Origin: DASVXQ01 sp040414855 | Lineage (GTDB): Bacteria; Actinomycetota; CALGFH01 | Direction: 5' to 3' | Assembly (NCBI GenBank): GCA_040414855.1 | Contig: JBEDUQ010000433.1 | Span: 1-34,702 of the forward strand | DNA length: 34,702 nt | Shown here: piece after piece, positions 6,932 to 14,767 of the stretch | Layout: every line of letters starts with the position of its first letter | Position numbering within the stretch: the stretch's first letter is position 1 | Position numbers and translations under genes: made by a program | The notes under the pieces: model-generated | Database searches by the model: none | Told to the model about the DNA's origin: nothing | The model's input: the letters and a program-made list of their open reading frames with translations, nothing else

Positions 6932-7480
6932 TTGGTCGCTGGGCACGGCAGCACTCAGGATGGGCCGATCGTCGTCCATCCCATCGTGGTGCTCTCCAAG
7001 AGCTTCCCAGCCCGACCTTCCTCGATCCCTGACATCCGGGATTTCGTGCGCCGCAACCTCGCCGACTCGCCGCTGAGCCCCGACGACACCCGCGACCTCC
7101 AGCACGCCGTGGCGCAGGCGCTGCTCGACGCGGCCAGCCCCGACGGGGCCTTCATCCAGGTCTCCTTCAGGATCTTTCCCGAGGCGGTCGAGGTCGACAT
7201 CCTCCGCTCGCCGGCCAACGCCGCCGACCTGCCGGCGGTGCCGCCCATGCCGGCCTCCGACGCGTGCGCCGGCGAGGCCGCGGAGGCGCGTTCGCAGGCC
7301 TCGTTCGCGGCATGGATGGCGGCGGTGCTCAAGCGCGAGGGCCTCTCGCAGGAGGCGGCCGCGCGCCAGCTCGGCGTCTCGGTCAAAACCGTGAGCCGCT
7401 GGGTCGGCGGCGAGACCGAGCCCCGGCTGCGCGAGCTTCGCCGCATCCAGGAGGTCTTCGGCGAGGTCCCGATCGGCTGA
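6932..7480 (+). CDS. regulator with degenerate HATPase-like domain fused to XRE helix-turn-helix
   Basis: A protein of up to 182 residues. TTG 6932 is chosen because GAGGAGG (6916-6922) lies nine bases upstream; GTG codons at 6986 or 6989 are alternatives. Residues about 20-92 resemble the first half of an anti-sigma-factor HATPase (SFPARPSSIPDIRDFVRR, then LQHAVAQALLDAA where the N-box should be). The key Asn/Glu and the later ATP-lid glycines are missing, so it is probably not a kinase. Residues about 126-175 are an XRE-type HTH (LSQEAAARQLGVSVKTVSRW). It is transcribed divergently from the hydrogenase operon, with the paired palindromes between them, so it is the obvious candidate regulator. 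That link is inferred from position. Confidence 0.75.
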   Translation: MVAGHGSTQDGPIVVHPIVVLSKSFPARPSSIPDIRDFVRRNLADSPLSPDDTRDLQHAVAQALLDAASPDGAFIQVSFRIFPEAVEVDILRSPANAADLPAVPPMPASDACAGEAAEARSQASFAAWMAAVLKREGLSQEAAARQLGVSVKTVSRWVGGETEPRLRELRRIQEVFGEVPIG

Positions 7481-7496
7481 TTCCCTATGGAGCGCT

Positions 7497-7511
7497 CGGC
7501 GCTTAGCGCCG
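7497..7511. other. small perfect hairpin
   Basis: CGGCGC and GCGCCG flank a TTA loop between the regulator stop and the next start codon. No T-tract follows. It could be a weak attenuator or nothing more than a GC-rich coincidence. Confidence 0.3.
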
Positions 7512-7535
7512 CCGTACGCGGGGAAGCCCCGGTCG

Positions 7536-8666
7536 ATGATCGCCCAAGAGCTGAGCCGGACCATCGAGGCGCCCGGACCGTACCTGTCGGCGTACATCGG
7601 CACCGGCCCCGTCGAGCAGGCCGGGCCCAGAGTCGGGATGTTCGAGCACCTCCAGTGGAAGAGCATCCGCCGCGACCTGGAGCGCGAGGGGGCGCCGGCA
7701 CCCCTGCTCGACCCGGTCGACGAGCTGATCGAGGCCGCGCCCAGGAGCCCAGGCACGCTGGCCGTGATCGCCTCGGCGAAGCGGGGCGTCGTGCTGGCCC
7801 GCCACCTGCCGCTGCCGCCGCCGTACGACCGCGAGACCGTGACGCGCTGGGGCAGGCTGCCGTGGCTGCTGCCGCTGCTCCGACAGGCGCAGACGCTGGT
7901 CCCGCACGTCGCGGTGCTCGCGTCCCGCGCCGCGGCGGAGATCGCATCGCGGGCGGCGGAGCCCGAGGCCTTCGAGCGGCCGGCCGAGACCGAGGTCACC
8001 GGCCAGGCGGGCCCGCACCTCCACCGGTCGTCGCCCGGCGGCTGGTCGCAGCCCCGTTACCAGCACAAGGCCGAGGTTCTCTGGGAGCGCAACGCCGCCC
8101 AGGTGGCCAACGCCCTCGTCAAGGTGGTCGACCAGGAGCGCCCGAGGTTCGTGGCCGTCGCCGGCGAGGTGCGCGCGGTCCAGCTCCTGCGCGACGAGTC
8201 GCCCAAGCGGGTCCTGGAGCTGCTCCAGGTGGTCGGCGGCGAGCTGGGGTCGATCGATGAGGTGCTCGCCGAGGCCGACCGGCTGGTGGAGGCCACCGTC
8301 GCCGGCGACACCCGCGCCCTGCTCGACCGCTTCGACCAGGAGCGCGGCCAGCGCGACCGCGCCAGCGACGGGGTCGCGCCCACGCTCGAGGCGCTCAGCA
8401 TGAGCCAGGTCGACACCCTCCTGCTGGTGGACCGGGCCGGCGACGACCGCACCGCCTGGGTCGGCGACCGCCCGGAGCTGCTCTCGACGGACCGCGACCT
8501 GCTGACCGAGCTGGGAGTCGCCGAGCCGGCCGAGGCCCCGCTGACCGACGCCGCCGTCCGCGCCGCGATCGGGACCGGCGCCGCCGTGCGCGTGCTCGAC
8601 CCGGAGACCGAGGACGCGCCCAGCGACGGCATCGGCGCCGTGCTCCGCTTCAGCGTGGCGCCCTGA
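7536..8666 (+). CDS. Rv2629-like protein, bacterial archaeo-eukaryotic release factor (baeRF) family 2
   Basis: A 376-residue soluble protein starting at ATG 7536, 55 bases after the regulator. The N-terminal part (LSAYIGTG; IRRDLEREGAPAPLLDPVDEL) and the mid-region loop SSPGGWSQPRYQHKAE (GGWSQ at 168-172, reminiscent of the GGQ loop of release factors) match the baeRF/Vms1-like family. The C-terminal third (from about 270: LDRFDQERGQRDRASDGV, SQVDTLLLVDR) resembles the eRF1 domain-3 region. These proteins are thought to act on ribosome-bound peptidyl-tRNA, and the mycobacterial member Rv2629 is associated with hypoxia and dormancy. Placement beside a hydrogenase regulator fits an energy-stress setting, but co-regulation is only inferred. 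Confidence 0.75.
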   Translation: MIAQELSRTIEAPGPYLSAYIGTGPVEQAGPRVGMFEHLQWKSIRRDLEREGAPAPLLDPVDELIEAAPRSPGTLAVIASAKRGVVLARHLPLPPPYDRETVTRWGRLPWLLPLLRQAQTLVPHVAVLASRAAAEIASRAAEPEAFERPAETEVTGQAGPHLHRSSPGGWSQPRYQHKAEVLWERNAAQVANALVKVVDQERPRFVAVAGEVRAVQLLRDESPKRVLELLQVVGGELGSIDEVLAEADRLVEATVAGDTRALLDRFDQERGQRDRASDGVAPTLEALSMSQVDTLLLVDRAGDDRTAWVGDRPELLSTDRDLLTELGVAEPAEAPLTDAAVRAAIGTGAAVRVLDPETEDAPSDGIGAVLRFSVAP

Positions 8667-8711
8667 TCCCGAAGGTCACGCGCGCGAAGGGCTCGCGAAC
8701 AGCTCAGTCGC

Positions 8712-9521
8712 TCAGTCGACCACCGGGGCCACCGAGGCGACGACCCAGCCGGCGGAGGCGCCGCCGGTCAGCCGCATCGCCAACGAGCCAGACGGGATCG
8801 CGTCGAAGCAGTCGTAGCTGTGGTCGGCGGCGTCGAGAACGCACTTGCCCGGCTTCGGCGGGTGCGCCCGGTCCGCCACACGCCACATCGTGTCGACCGC
8901 ATCGGGCGAGGCGGCGCCGAGCGCGGCGGCGCGGTCGCCGGCGCGCCAGCTGTCGAGCAGGTGCTTGGCCGAGGACGCCGGGTCCGAGAACCGCAGCGGC
9001 GTGGTCACCGAGACGACCCGGTACCCGGCCGATGCGCCACCGGTGACCCGCAGGTCGAGCAGCAGGATGCCGTTGGCGTTCGCATAGCGGTAACGGCAGT
9101 CGAAGCCCCCGCCGCCGGGCTCGCAGCCGCTGAACCGCGGCCGCGGGTACGTGTCGATGGCGAACATCGTCCGCACCGCGGCCGCCGAGGCGAACTCCAG
9201 GGCGCTCTCGTGGTCGATGGTCTGCCAGGCGTCGAACAGGTGCGCGGCGGCCTTGGCGGGATCTGAGATCTTGCCGGCGCTGATCTGGGTCGCGGCCGCG
9301 CGCGGCCCGGTCGTGGTGGTCTGGCCGGCGCTCGCCCCGGCCGGCCCGGTGGTCGAGACCGGCGATGCGGGCGCGCCGGCGGTGGTCGGCGGCGGCGTGG
9401 CGACGGTCGTTGCGGTGGCGGCGGCTGGGCCGCGGGTGCTGCTGTACATGCCGGCCGCGACTCCTCCGGCCGCCACCGCCACCACCGCGAGCGCCGCGAT
9501 GGCAAGCCTCGAGCGCGACAT
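8712..9521 (-). CDS. secreted or membrane-anchored protein with two copies of a Cys-pair domain
   Basis: A 269-residue protein. ATG 9521 is chosen because AGGGGAG lies five bases upstream. Residues 1-24 are a basic start plus one hydrophobic segment (LAIAALAVVAVAAGGVAAG), giving a signal anchor or signal peptide; there is no lipobox. Residues 27-80 are a Thr/Ala/Pro-rich linker. Two homologous domains follow: 87-175 (DPAKAAAHLFDAW ... TGGASAGYRVVSV) and 180-266 (DPASSAKHLLDSW ... TGGASAGWVVASV). Each has a Cys pair (C133/C142 and C227/C238), probably disulfides outside the cell. I do not recognise a named family; the helix-then-sheet pattern is NTF2-like at best. Confidence 0.8.
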   Translation of the reverse strand: MSRSRLAIAALAVVAVAAGGVAAGMYSSTRGPAAATATTVATPPPTTAGAPASPVSTTGPAGASAGQTTTTGPRAAATQISAGKISDPAKAAAHLFDAWQTIDHESALEFASAAAVRTMFAIDTYPRPRFSGCEPGGGGFDCRYRYANANGILLLDLRVTGGASAGYRVVSVTTPLRFSDPASSAKHLLDSWRAGDRAAALGAASPDAVDTMWRVADRAHPPKPGKCVLDAADHSYDCFDAIPSGSLAMRLTGGASAGWVVASVAPVVD

Positions 9522-9832
9522 CGTTCTCCCCTTGTCCGCGATGAGCATCTGAGCTCCATGCTGCGCGGGCAACGACACGAAACAGGCTCGGATGGGTGGA
9601 GACCGGGCGCGTCGGGGTCACGGTTACGGCACGGGCCAGACCGGACGGCCGCAGCTGACCCAGTCCAAACCGCTCGGCTCTCCCGAAGGGTCTCCTCCAA
9701 AACCTGATCGACTCACCCGAATACCGTACGAATCCGTCGTATCGCTCGCCGGGGCTGGACGATGCCTGCTTCACTTAGCTGGAGGGCAACTCCACTCGGG
9801 GGCGGCCAGGCTGGGTGACAGGAGAGACGGCG
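9522..9832. other. divergent intergenic region with short inverted repeat
   Basis: A 311-base spacer between the secreted protein (minus) and the amidohydrolase (plus). It holds TACGA-ATCCG-TCGTA (9727-9741), a perfect 5-bp inverted repeat that could be an operator. No convincing coding sequence or clear -35/-10 pair was seen. Confidence 0.4.
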
Positions 9833-11011
9833 TTGGAAGCGACTACTGGCACGGCACGGTTGGCCATCGTCGGCGGGCGGGTGCTCCCCATCGAGGGCTC
9901 GCCCTTCGAAGGCGGCGCGATCCTGATCGAGAACGGCAAGATCACCGCCCTCGGTCCGGACCTCGCCGTTCCCGAAGGCGTCGACCGCTACGACGCCGCC
10001 GGCAAGGTGATCATGCCGGGCATGGTCGACGCGCACGTCCACCTCGGCGTCCACGAGGAGGCCGAGGGCTGGGCCGGTCAGGACACCAACGAGATGACCA
10101 ACCCGGTCACCCCGCACGTGCGGGCGCTGGACGCCATCAACCCCGAGGACCTCGGTTTCCAGGACGCGATCGCCGGCGGCGTGCTGACCGTCAACGTCAA
10201 CCCGGGCTCGGGCAACCCGATCGGCGGCCAGACCGTGGCGGTGCGCTGCGCCGGCCGCACGGTGGACGAGATGGTGCTGCGCGCTCCCAGCGGCCTCAAG
10301 TCCGCGCTGGGTGAGAACCCCAAGCGGGTCTACGGCGAGCGCAAGGAGTTCCCCTCCACCCGGCTCGGCACCGCGGCGGTGATCCGCGAGAGCTTCGTCA
10401 AGACCGCCAACTACCTGGACAAGCTGGAGCGCGGCAACGGCGAGCCGGTCGAGCGGGACCTGCGCTGGGAGGCGCTGGCGATGGTGCTGCGCCGCCAGAT
10501 CCCGTGGCGGCAGCACTGCCACCGCGCCGACGACATCGCCACCGCGCTGCGGCTCGCCGACGAGTTCGGCTACCGCCTGGTGATCGACCACGGCACCGAG
10601 GCCGCGCTGCTGGCCGACCGTATCGCCGAGCGCGGCGTGCCGGTGCTGATCGGGCCGCTGCTGACCTCGCGGTCCAAGGTCGAGCTGCGCCGCCGCTCGC
10701 TCGCCAACCCGGGACGGCTGGCGGCCGCCGGGGTCGAGATCGGCATCATCACCGACCACCCGGTGGTGCCGGTCCACTTCCTGCACGTGCAGGCGGCGCT
10801 CGCCGTCAAGGAGGGGCTCGAACCGGAGGTCGCGCTGCGGGCGGTCACGATCACGCCGGCTCGGGTGCTCGGCGTCGACGACCAGCTCGGGTCGCTGGGA
10901 CCGGGCAAGGCGGCGACCCTGTGCGTCTGGTCGGGCGACCCGCTCGACGTCCGCTCCAGGGTCGAGACCGCCTGGATCGACGGCCGCCAGGTGCTCGGGC
11001 CGACCGCGTAG
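9833..11011 (+). CDS. amidohydrolase, imidazolonepropionase-like
   Basis: A metal-dependent amidohydrolase of 392 residues. TTG 9833 is chosen because AGGAGAG (9820-9826) lies six bases upstream; an in-frame GTG at 9815 would add six residues and overlaps that site. The N-terminal beta-sandwich (LAIVGGRVLPIEGSPFEGGA) leads into the first metal motif DAHVH (H68, H70). Further expected ligands are visible in RQHCHRADD, VIDHG and ITDHP. The C-terminal segment LGSLGPGKAATLCVWSGDPL is typical of the family. The fold hydrolyses C-N bonds in cyclic amides, imides or dipeptides; the substrate cannot be told. It stands alone, convergent with the polymerase gene. Confidence 0.87.
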   Translation: MEATTGTARLAIVGGRVLPIEGSPFEGGAILIENGKITALGPDLAVPEGVDRYDAAGKVIMPGMVDAHVHLGVHEEAEGWAGQDTNEMTNPVTPHVRALDAINPEDLGFQDAIAGGVLTVNVNPGSGNPIGGQTVAVRCAGRTVDEMVLRAPSGLKSALGENPKRVYGERKEFPSTRLGTAAVIRESFVKTANYLDKLERGNGEPVERDLRWEALAMVLRRQIPWRQHCHRADDIATALRLADEFGYRLVIDHGTEAALLADRIAERGVPVLIGPLLTSRSKVELRRRSLANPGRLAAAGVEIGIITDHPVVPVHFLHVQAALAVKEGLEPEVALRAVTITPARVLGVDDQLGSLGPGKAATLCVWSGDPLDVRSRVETAWIDGRQVLGPTA

Positions 11012-11014
11012 CCA

Positions 11015-11046
11015 CGTCGCTTCGTCGCTTTGTCGCCGCGTCGCCC
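11015..11046. repeat. 8-bp tandem repeat between convergent genes
   Basis: Four 8-base units: CGTCGCTT twice (11015-11030), then TGTCGCCG and CGTCGCCC. They fill the short spacer after the amidohydrolase stop. No function is evident. Confidence 0.6.
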
Positions 11047-11078
11047 GTGGGCTTGGTGGCCGCGTCGCGGCGGCGTCG

Positions 11079-12437
11079 CTAGCCGGCCCCTCCCGGCGTG
11101 GCCCGCGGGTCGGGCACGCCGATCCAGGGGTCGTAGTCGACCTCCAGCGGCTCCTGCTCCGGTCGCTCCTCCTCCGGCACGTTGCGCAGGTTCAGCCGGA
11201 TGCGGAACCACACCGAGCTGCGGCCGCGCATCGAGTCGACCAGCACGTCGGCGGGCTCCAGGAGGTTCCAGGCCTCGCCGTGCCTGGCCTTCCAGCGCTC
11301 CAGGCCGTCCATGGCCTCCTCGCGGGTGGCCGCCCTGGCGATCTCGATCAGCGGCATGGTGGTCCGGCGCCGGCCGGTCGGCCCGCTGGCCTTGCCCGGC
11401 GCGGGCGGCGGCACGATCCCGCCCCGGCCAGCCTTGCCCTGGCGCCGCTTCGACGGCTGCACCCGCCCTGCCTCGCCGGCCTGCTTGGTGAAGTGCGGCG
11501 GCCACGGGGCGTCCTCGAAGCCGACCGACTCGTGCTGGTCCGCCAGCTCAAGCAGCGGCTCCAGCGAGCCGACCGCCTCGTCGATCCCGCGCCACGGGTC
11601 CCCGACCTCGTCGAAGCGCCGCTTGACGGTGTCGATCGTGAACGCCTCGGGTTGGCAGGTGGGGACCTCGTCCCAGGTCAGGGTGGTCGACACCCGCGCG
11701 TCGGGCAGCGGCCGCACCGAGAACGCCGAGGCGACCGTGCGGTCCTTGGCGTTCTGGTTGTAGTCGAGGAAGACGCCGTGGCGCTCCTCCTTCCACCAGC
11801 GGCTGGTCGCCAGGTCGGGCGCCTGACGCTCGACCTCGCGGGCGAGCGCGACCGCCGCCCGCCGGACCTCGCTGAAGCCCCAGCGCGGCTCGATCCGGCA
11901 GTAGACGTGTATGCCCCGCGAGCCCGAGGTCTTCGGCCACGCAACCAGCCCGAACTCTTCGAGCACGTCGCGGGTGATCAGCGCCACGTCGCGGATCTGC
12001 GGCCACTCCACGCCGGGCACCGGGTCGAGGTCGACCCGCAGCTCGTCGGGATGGTCGAGGTCGGTCGCCCTGACCGGGTGCGGGTTCAGGTCGATGCAGC
12101 CGAGGTTGACCACCCATGCGAGACCGGCGGGATCGTTGAGCACGACCTCGTCGGCGGACCGGCCCGACGGGAAGCGCAGCTCGACGGTCTCGATCCAGTC
12201 GGGGCGGGAGGTCGGGGCGCGCTTCTGGAAGAAGGCCTCGCCGTCGGCGCCGTTCACGAAGCGTTTCAGCGCCATCGGGCGGGCGCCGGCCCCGCGCAGC
12301 GCGCCCTCGGCCACCGTGAGGTAGTAGTTGACCAGGTCCAGCTTGGTATGACCCGTTCGGCTGAAGTACACCTTGTCCGGGTTCGTAATCGTGACCTCGC
12401 GGCCGGCAACCTCGAGGACGAGCTTCCGAGTCGCCAT
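11079..12437 (-). CDS. LigD-type polymerase/primase domain protein
   Basis: A 452-residue protein with an archaeo-eukaryotic primase-type polymerase domain like that of LigD. ATG 12437 is preferred over a TTG three codons upstream. Motifs are the N-terminal NPDKVYF, the catalytic VDLDP (D136, D138), SGSRGIHVYC (171-180, H177) and GVFLDYNQNAKDRT. These enzymes fill gaps and add ribonucleotides at double-strand breaks with Ku in non-homologous end joining. No ligase, nuclease or Ku gene is adjacent, so this is a stand-alone polymerase. A basic, proline-rich linker (about 330-360) leads to an extra C-terminal domain of about 90 residues (EEAMDGLERWKARHGEAWN) that I cannot assign. Confidence 0.9.
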   Translation of the reverse strand: MATRKLVLEVAGREVTITNPDKVYFSRTGHTKLDLVNYYLTVAEGALRGAGARPMALKRFVNGADGEAFFQKRAPTSRPDWIETVELRFPSGRSADEVVLNDPAGLAWVVNLGCIDLNPHPVRATDLDHPDELRVDLDPVPGVEWPQIRDVALITRDVLEEFGLVAWPKTSGSRGIHVYCRIEPRWGFSEVRRAAVALAREVERQAPDLATSRWWKEERHGVFLDYNQNAKDRTVASAFSVRPLPDARVSTTLTWDEVPTCQPEAFTIDTVKRRFDEVGDPWRGIDEAVGSLEPLLELADQHESVGFEDAPWPPHFTKQAGEAGRVQPSKRRQGKAGRGGIVPPPAPGKASGPTGRRRTTMPLIEIARAATREEAMDGLERWKARHGEAWNLLEPADVLVDSMRGRSSVWFRIRLNLRNVPEEERPEQEPLEVDYDPWIGVPDPRATPGGAG

Positions 12438-12541
12438 GGCGAACAAGGTACCCGATCAATGTGGGGGGCGGCCGCTCCCCCAGGGTCAAGAGCGCTCCGC
12501 TGCGCGGTCCTCGCCGGGCTGCCCGCCGGCCGGCGTGGTTT

Positions 12542-12565
12542 GGGGGGAGGCGAAAGCCTCCCCCC
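12542..12565 (-). terminator. stem-loop terminator after the IscA-like gene
   Basis: GGGGGGAGGC and GCCTCCCCCC form a perfect 10-bp stem around a GAAA tetraloop, 14 bases beyond the stop of the minus-strand gene at 12580. There is no long T-tract, which is common for actinobacterial terminators. Confidence 0.65.
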
Positions 12566-12579
12566 ATCTCATTGGCGCC

Positions 12580-12912
12580 TCAGTTCTGCGCCGGGTTCTG
12601 GCCTCCCATGCTGGCCGGGCCCTGGTCCTGGAGCGTGAAGCGGATCTGCTCCCCCTCGACCTCGGCGTCGAGCACCTTGTCTTCGAGGTAGTCCGAGGCC
12701 AGCTGCTCGAGGAAGACGCGGGTGCCCTGGTCCTCGATCACCCGGTCGGTGTCGGCCGGCGCCTCGACGACCGAGAGCTCCAGCGTCGACTCGCTGTCGG
12801 TCACCGGCTTCGCGGTGATCTTCAGGCCGCCCTCGGGCATGGGCGAGGACCCCACGATCGCGTTGATGGCCTGCGCCGCTTCCGTGGTAATGGTGAGCAC
12901 GATACGGGTCAC
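12580..12912 (-). CDS. IscA/HesB-like fold protein lacking cluster cysteines
   Basis: A 110-residue protein starting at GTG 12912. Its pattern (ITTEAAQAINAIV, then GGLKITAK, VFLEQLASDYLEDKVLDAEV and a beta-rich end) is that of HesB/IscA-type A-type carriers, with the family's final GSGF/CGCG Cys region replaced by FTLQDQGPASMGG. There are no cysteines at all, so it cannot bind an Fe-S cluster in the usual way. Such proteins are common in actinobacteria and are often labelled adhesin or HesB-like; the function is unknown. It is monocistronic, with a strong stem-loop just downstream. Confidence 0.75.
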   Translation of the reverse strand: MTRIVLTITTEAAQAINAIVGSSPMPEGGLKITAKPVTDSESTLELSVVEAPADTDRVIEDQGTRVFLEQLASDYLEDKVLDAEVEGEQIRFTLQDQGPASMGGQNPAQN

Positions 12913-13067
12913 CTTTCGGTTGACGGTGTCCGTGCCCGCCTGTTACCTCGTAACCGACCCTCGAAACGTCCACGCCGAAACCTGCTGTGCCGGTGTCGCC
13001 TCCAGGCCCCCGCCGGCCGCCGTTGCCGGCGACGTCACGGGGTTACCTGACGTTACAATCGGGGATC

Positions 13068-13700
13068 ATGGACTCGAGTACCCTCTTGCGCGCGGAGCGC
13101 CAGGACCTCTGCGACACGCTCACCAAGCTCGGACCCGACGCGCCGACCCTCTGCGAGGGCTGGACGACCGCCGACCTGGCGGCACACCTGATGGTCCGCG
13201 AGCGCGAGCCGCTCGCGGCGGCCGGGATCGCCGTGCCGGGGCCGTTCGCGCGGCTGAACCGCCGTCGCATGGACGCGGCCAAGGCCGGCGGCTACCAACG
13301 GATCATCGACTGGCTTCGCGCCGGGCCGCACGGCTTCTGGCGGCTGCGGCCGATGATCGCCGTCAACGTCCTGGAGTACTTCGTGCACCTCGAGGACGCC
13401 CGGCGGGCGAACGGGCTCGAACCGCGACAGCTCGACCCCGAGCTCGACGCGGCGCTCTGGCGGATGCTGCGGATCGGCGCGCGCAGGTACCTCCGGCCGC
13501 TGCGCGGCTTCGGGGTGCACGGCGAGACGCCGGACGGGCGCGATGCCGTCCTCCGCAAGGGCTTTCCCGAGGCGACCATCACCGGCGCGCCCGGCGAGAT
13601 CCTGCTCTACGTGACGGGCAGGAAGGACGCCGCCCGGGTGAAGCTGTCCGGCTCGGAGATGGCGGTCGCCGCGCTCGAGAACGCGCGCCTGCGGGCATAG
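13068..13700 (+). CDS. TIGR03085-type metal-binding protein (DinB/mycothiol maleylpyruvate isomerase fold)
   Basis: A 210-residue protein from ATG 13068 (GGGG five bases upstream). The N-terminal helical bundle carries LCEGWTTADLAAHLMVRE (H40), and NVLEYFVHLEDA (H107, D110) supplies the second part of the metal site, as in the mycothiol-dependent maleylpyruvate isomerase/DinB superfamily. The length and the C-terminal beta-rich region (VHGETPDGRD, ILLYVTGR) match TIGR03085. The role is probably a thiol-dependent or metal-dependent transferase; the substrate is unknown. The preceding 155 bases hold no gene. The next gene follows by 116 bases on the same strand. Confidence 0.8.
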   Translation: MDSSTLLRAERQDLCDTLTKLGPDAPTLCEGWTTADLAAHLMVREREPLAAAGIAVPGPFARLNRRRMDAAKAGGYQRIIDWLRAGPHGFWRLRPMIAVNVLEYFVHLEDARRANGLEPRQLDPELDAALWRMLRIGARRYLRPLRGFGVHGETPDGRDAVLRKGFPEATITGAPGEILLYVTGRKDAARVKLSGSEMAVAALENARLRA

Positions 13701-13816
13701 CCGTCGCCCGGCCCGTCGCCCGGCCGCCCGCCGGTGCCCCTGGAGCCGCGGCGCCCATGCGTGCACCATGTGAGACCACGCGAGACCACACCGTCGTGAC
13801 CACGAGGGGGATCGTC

Positions 13817-14686
13817 GTGCAGCAGCGCCGACTGGGCCGGACCGGCCACCAGAGCACCGTGCTGATCTACGGGGCAGCCGCCCTCGCCAGCGTCACCCAG
13901 GAGGTCGCCGACCGGTCCATCCAGCAGGCGCTGGACGCCGGCATCAACCACTTCGACGTGGCCGCGGGCTACGGGGACGCCGAGCTGCGGCTGGGGCCGT
14001 GGATGCCGCGGATCAGGGACGACGTCTTCCTGGCCACCAAGACCGGCAAGCGGGACGCAGACAGCGCCTGGGCGGAGATCAACCACAGCCTGGAGCGGCT
14101 CCAGACCGACCACGTCGACCTGATCCAGCTTCACGCGGTCGGCGACCGCAGCGAGCTCGATCGCGTCACCGGAGCCGGCGGCGCGCTCGAGGCGGCCGTG
14201 CGGGCGCGCGACGAGGGCCTGGCGCGCGCGATCGGCATCACCGGGCACGGCAACCACGCCCCCGCGACCCACGCCGAGGCGTTGCGGCGCTTCCCCTTCG
14301 ACACCGTGCTCTCGCCGCTCAACTACGTGCTCGGTCTCGACCCCGCCTACATGGGCAACTACGAGGAGCTGGTGGGTGAGGTCCGCGCCCAGGGCGCCGG
14401 CCTGATGCTCATCAAGACGATCTCGCGGCGGAACTGGCCGAACGGCTCGCGGCCCTACCAGACCTGGTACGAGCCGTTCGACGACCAGGAGCGGGTCACC
14501 GCGGCGGCCGTCTGGGCGCTCTCGCACGAGGAGGCGACCGGCATCGCCACGCCGGGCGACATCCACCTGCTGCCGCTGATGATCGAGGCGGCCGAGCAGG
14601 TCGGCGTGATGCCGGTGGCCGACGCCGAGGCGGTGCTCGCCAGGGCCGGCGACTACAGCTCGCCGTTCATCCACATCCCGTTCTGA
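13817..14686 (+). CDS. aldo/keto reductase family oxidoreductase
   Basis: A 289-residue aldo/keto reductase. The open frame is much longer, but GTG 13817 has GAGGGGG six bases upstream and starts at the family N-terminus (MQQRRLGRTGHQSTVL). The catalytic tetrad is visible: D47 and Y52 in FDVAAGYGDAE, K75 in ATKTGK and H106 in QLHAVGD. The rest has the TIM-barrel features SLERLQTDHVDLIQLH and ARAIGITGHG. It reduces carbonyls with NADPH; the substrate is unknown. The C-terminus lacks the Fe-S cysteines found in some related reductases. Confidence 0.88.
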   Translation: MQQRRLGRTGHQSTVLIYGAAALASVTQEVADRSIQQALDAGINHFDVAAGYGDAELRLGPWMPRIRDDVFLATKTGKRDADSAWAEINHSLERLQTDHVDLIQLHAVGDRSELDRVTGAGGALEAAVRARDEGLARAIGITGHGNHAPATHAEALRRFPFDTVLSPLNYVLGLDPAYMGNYEELVGEVRAQGAGLMLIKTISRRNWPNGSRPYQTWYEPFDDQERVTAAAVWALSHEEATGIATPGDIHLLPLMIEAAEQVGVMPVADAEAVLARAGDYSSPFIHIPF

Positions 14687-14711
14687 GCCCGGTCGGGCCG
14701 GGACGGCCGGA

Positions 14712-14748
14712 CGGGCCCGCCCGGGCCCGCACGGGCCGAGCGGGCCCG
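14712..14748. terminator. GC palindromes between convergent genes, possible bidirectional terminator
   Basis: Three copies of the palindrome CGGGCCCG (from 14712, 14722 and 14741) lie between the converging reductase genes. They can form several alternative stems. There is no T-tract. Confidence 0.35.
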
Positions 14749-14767
14749 GGCCGCGACTACCACGGGA

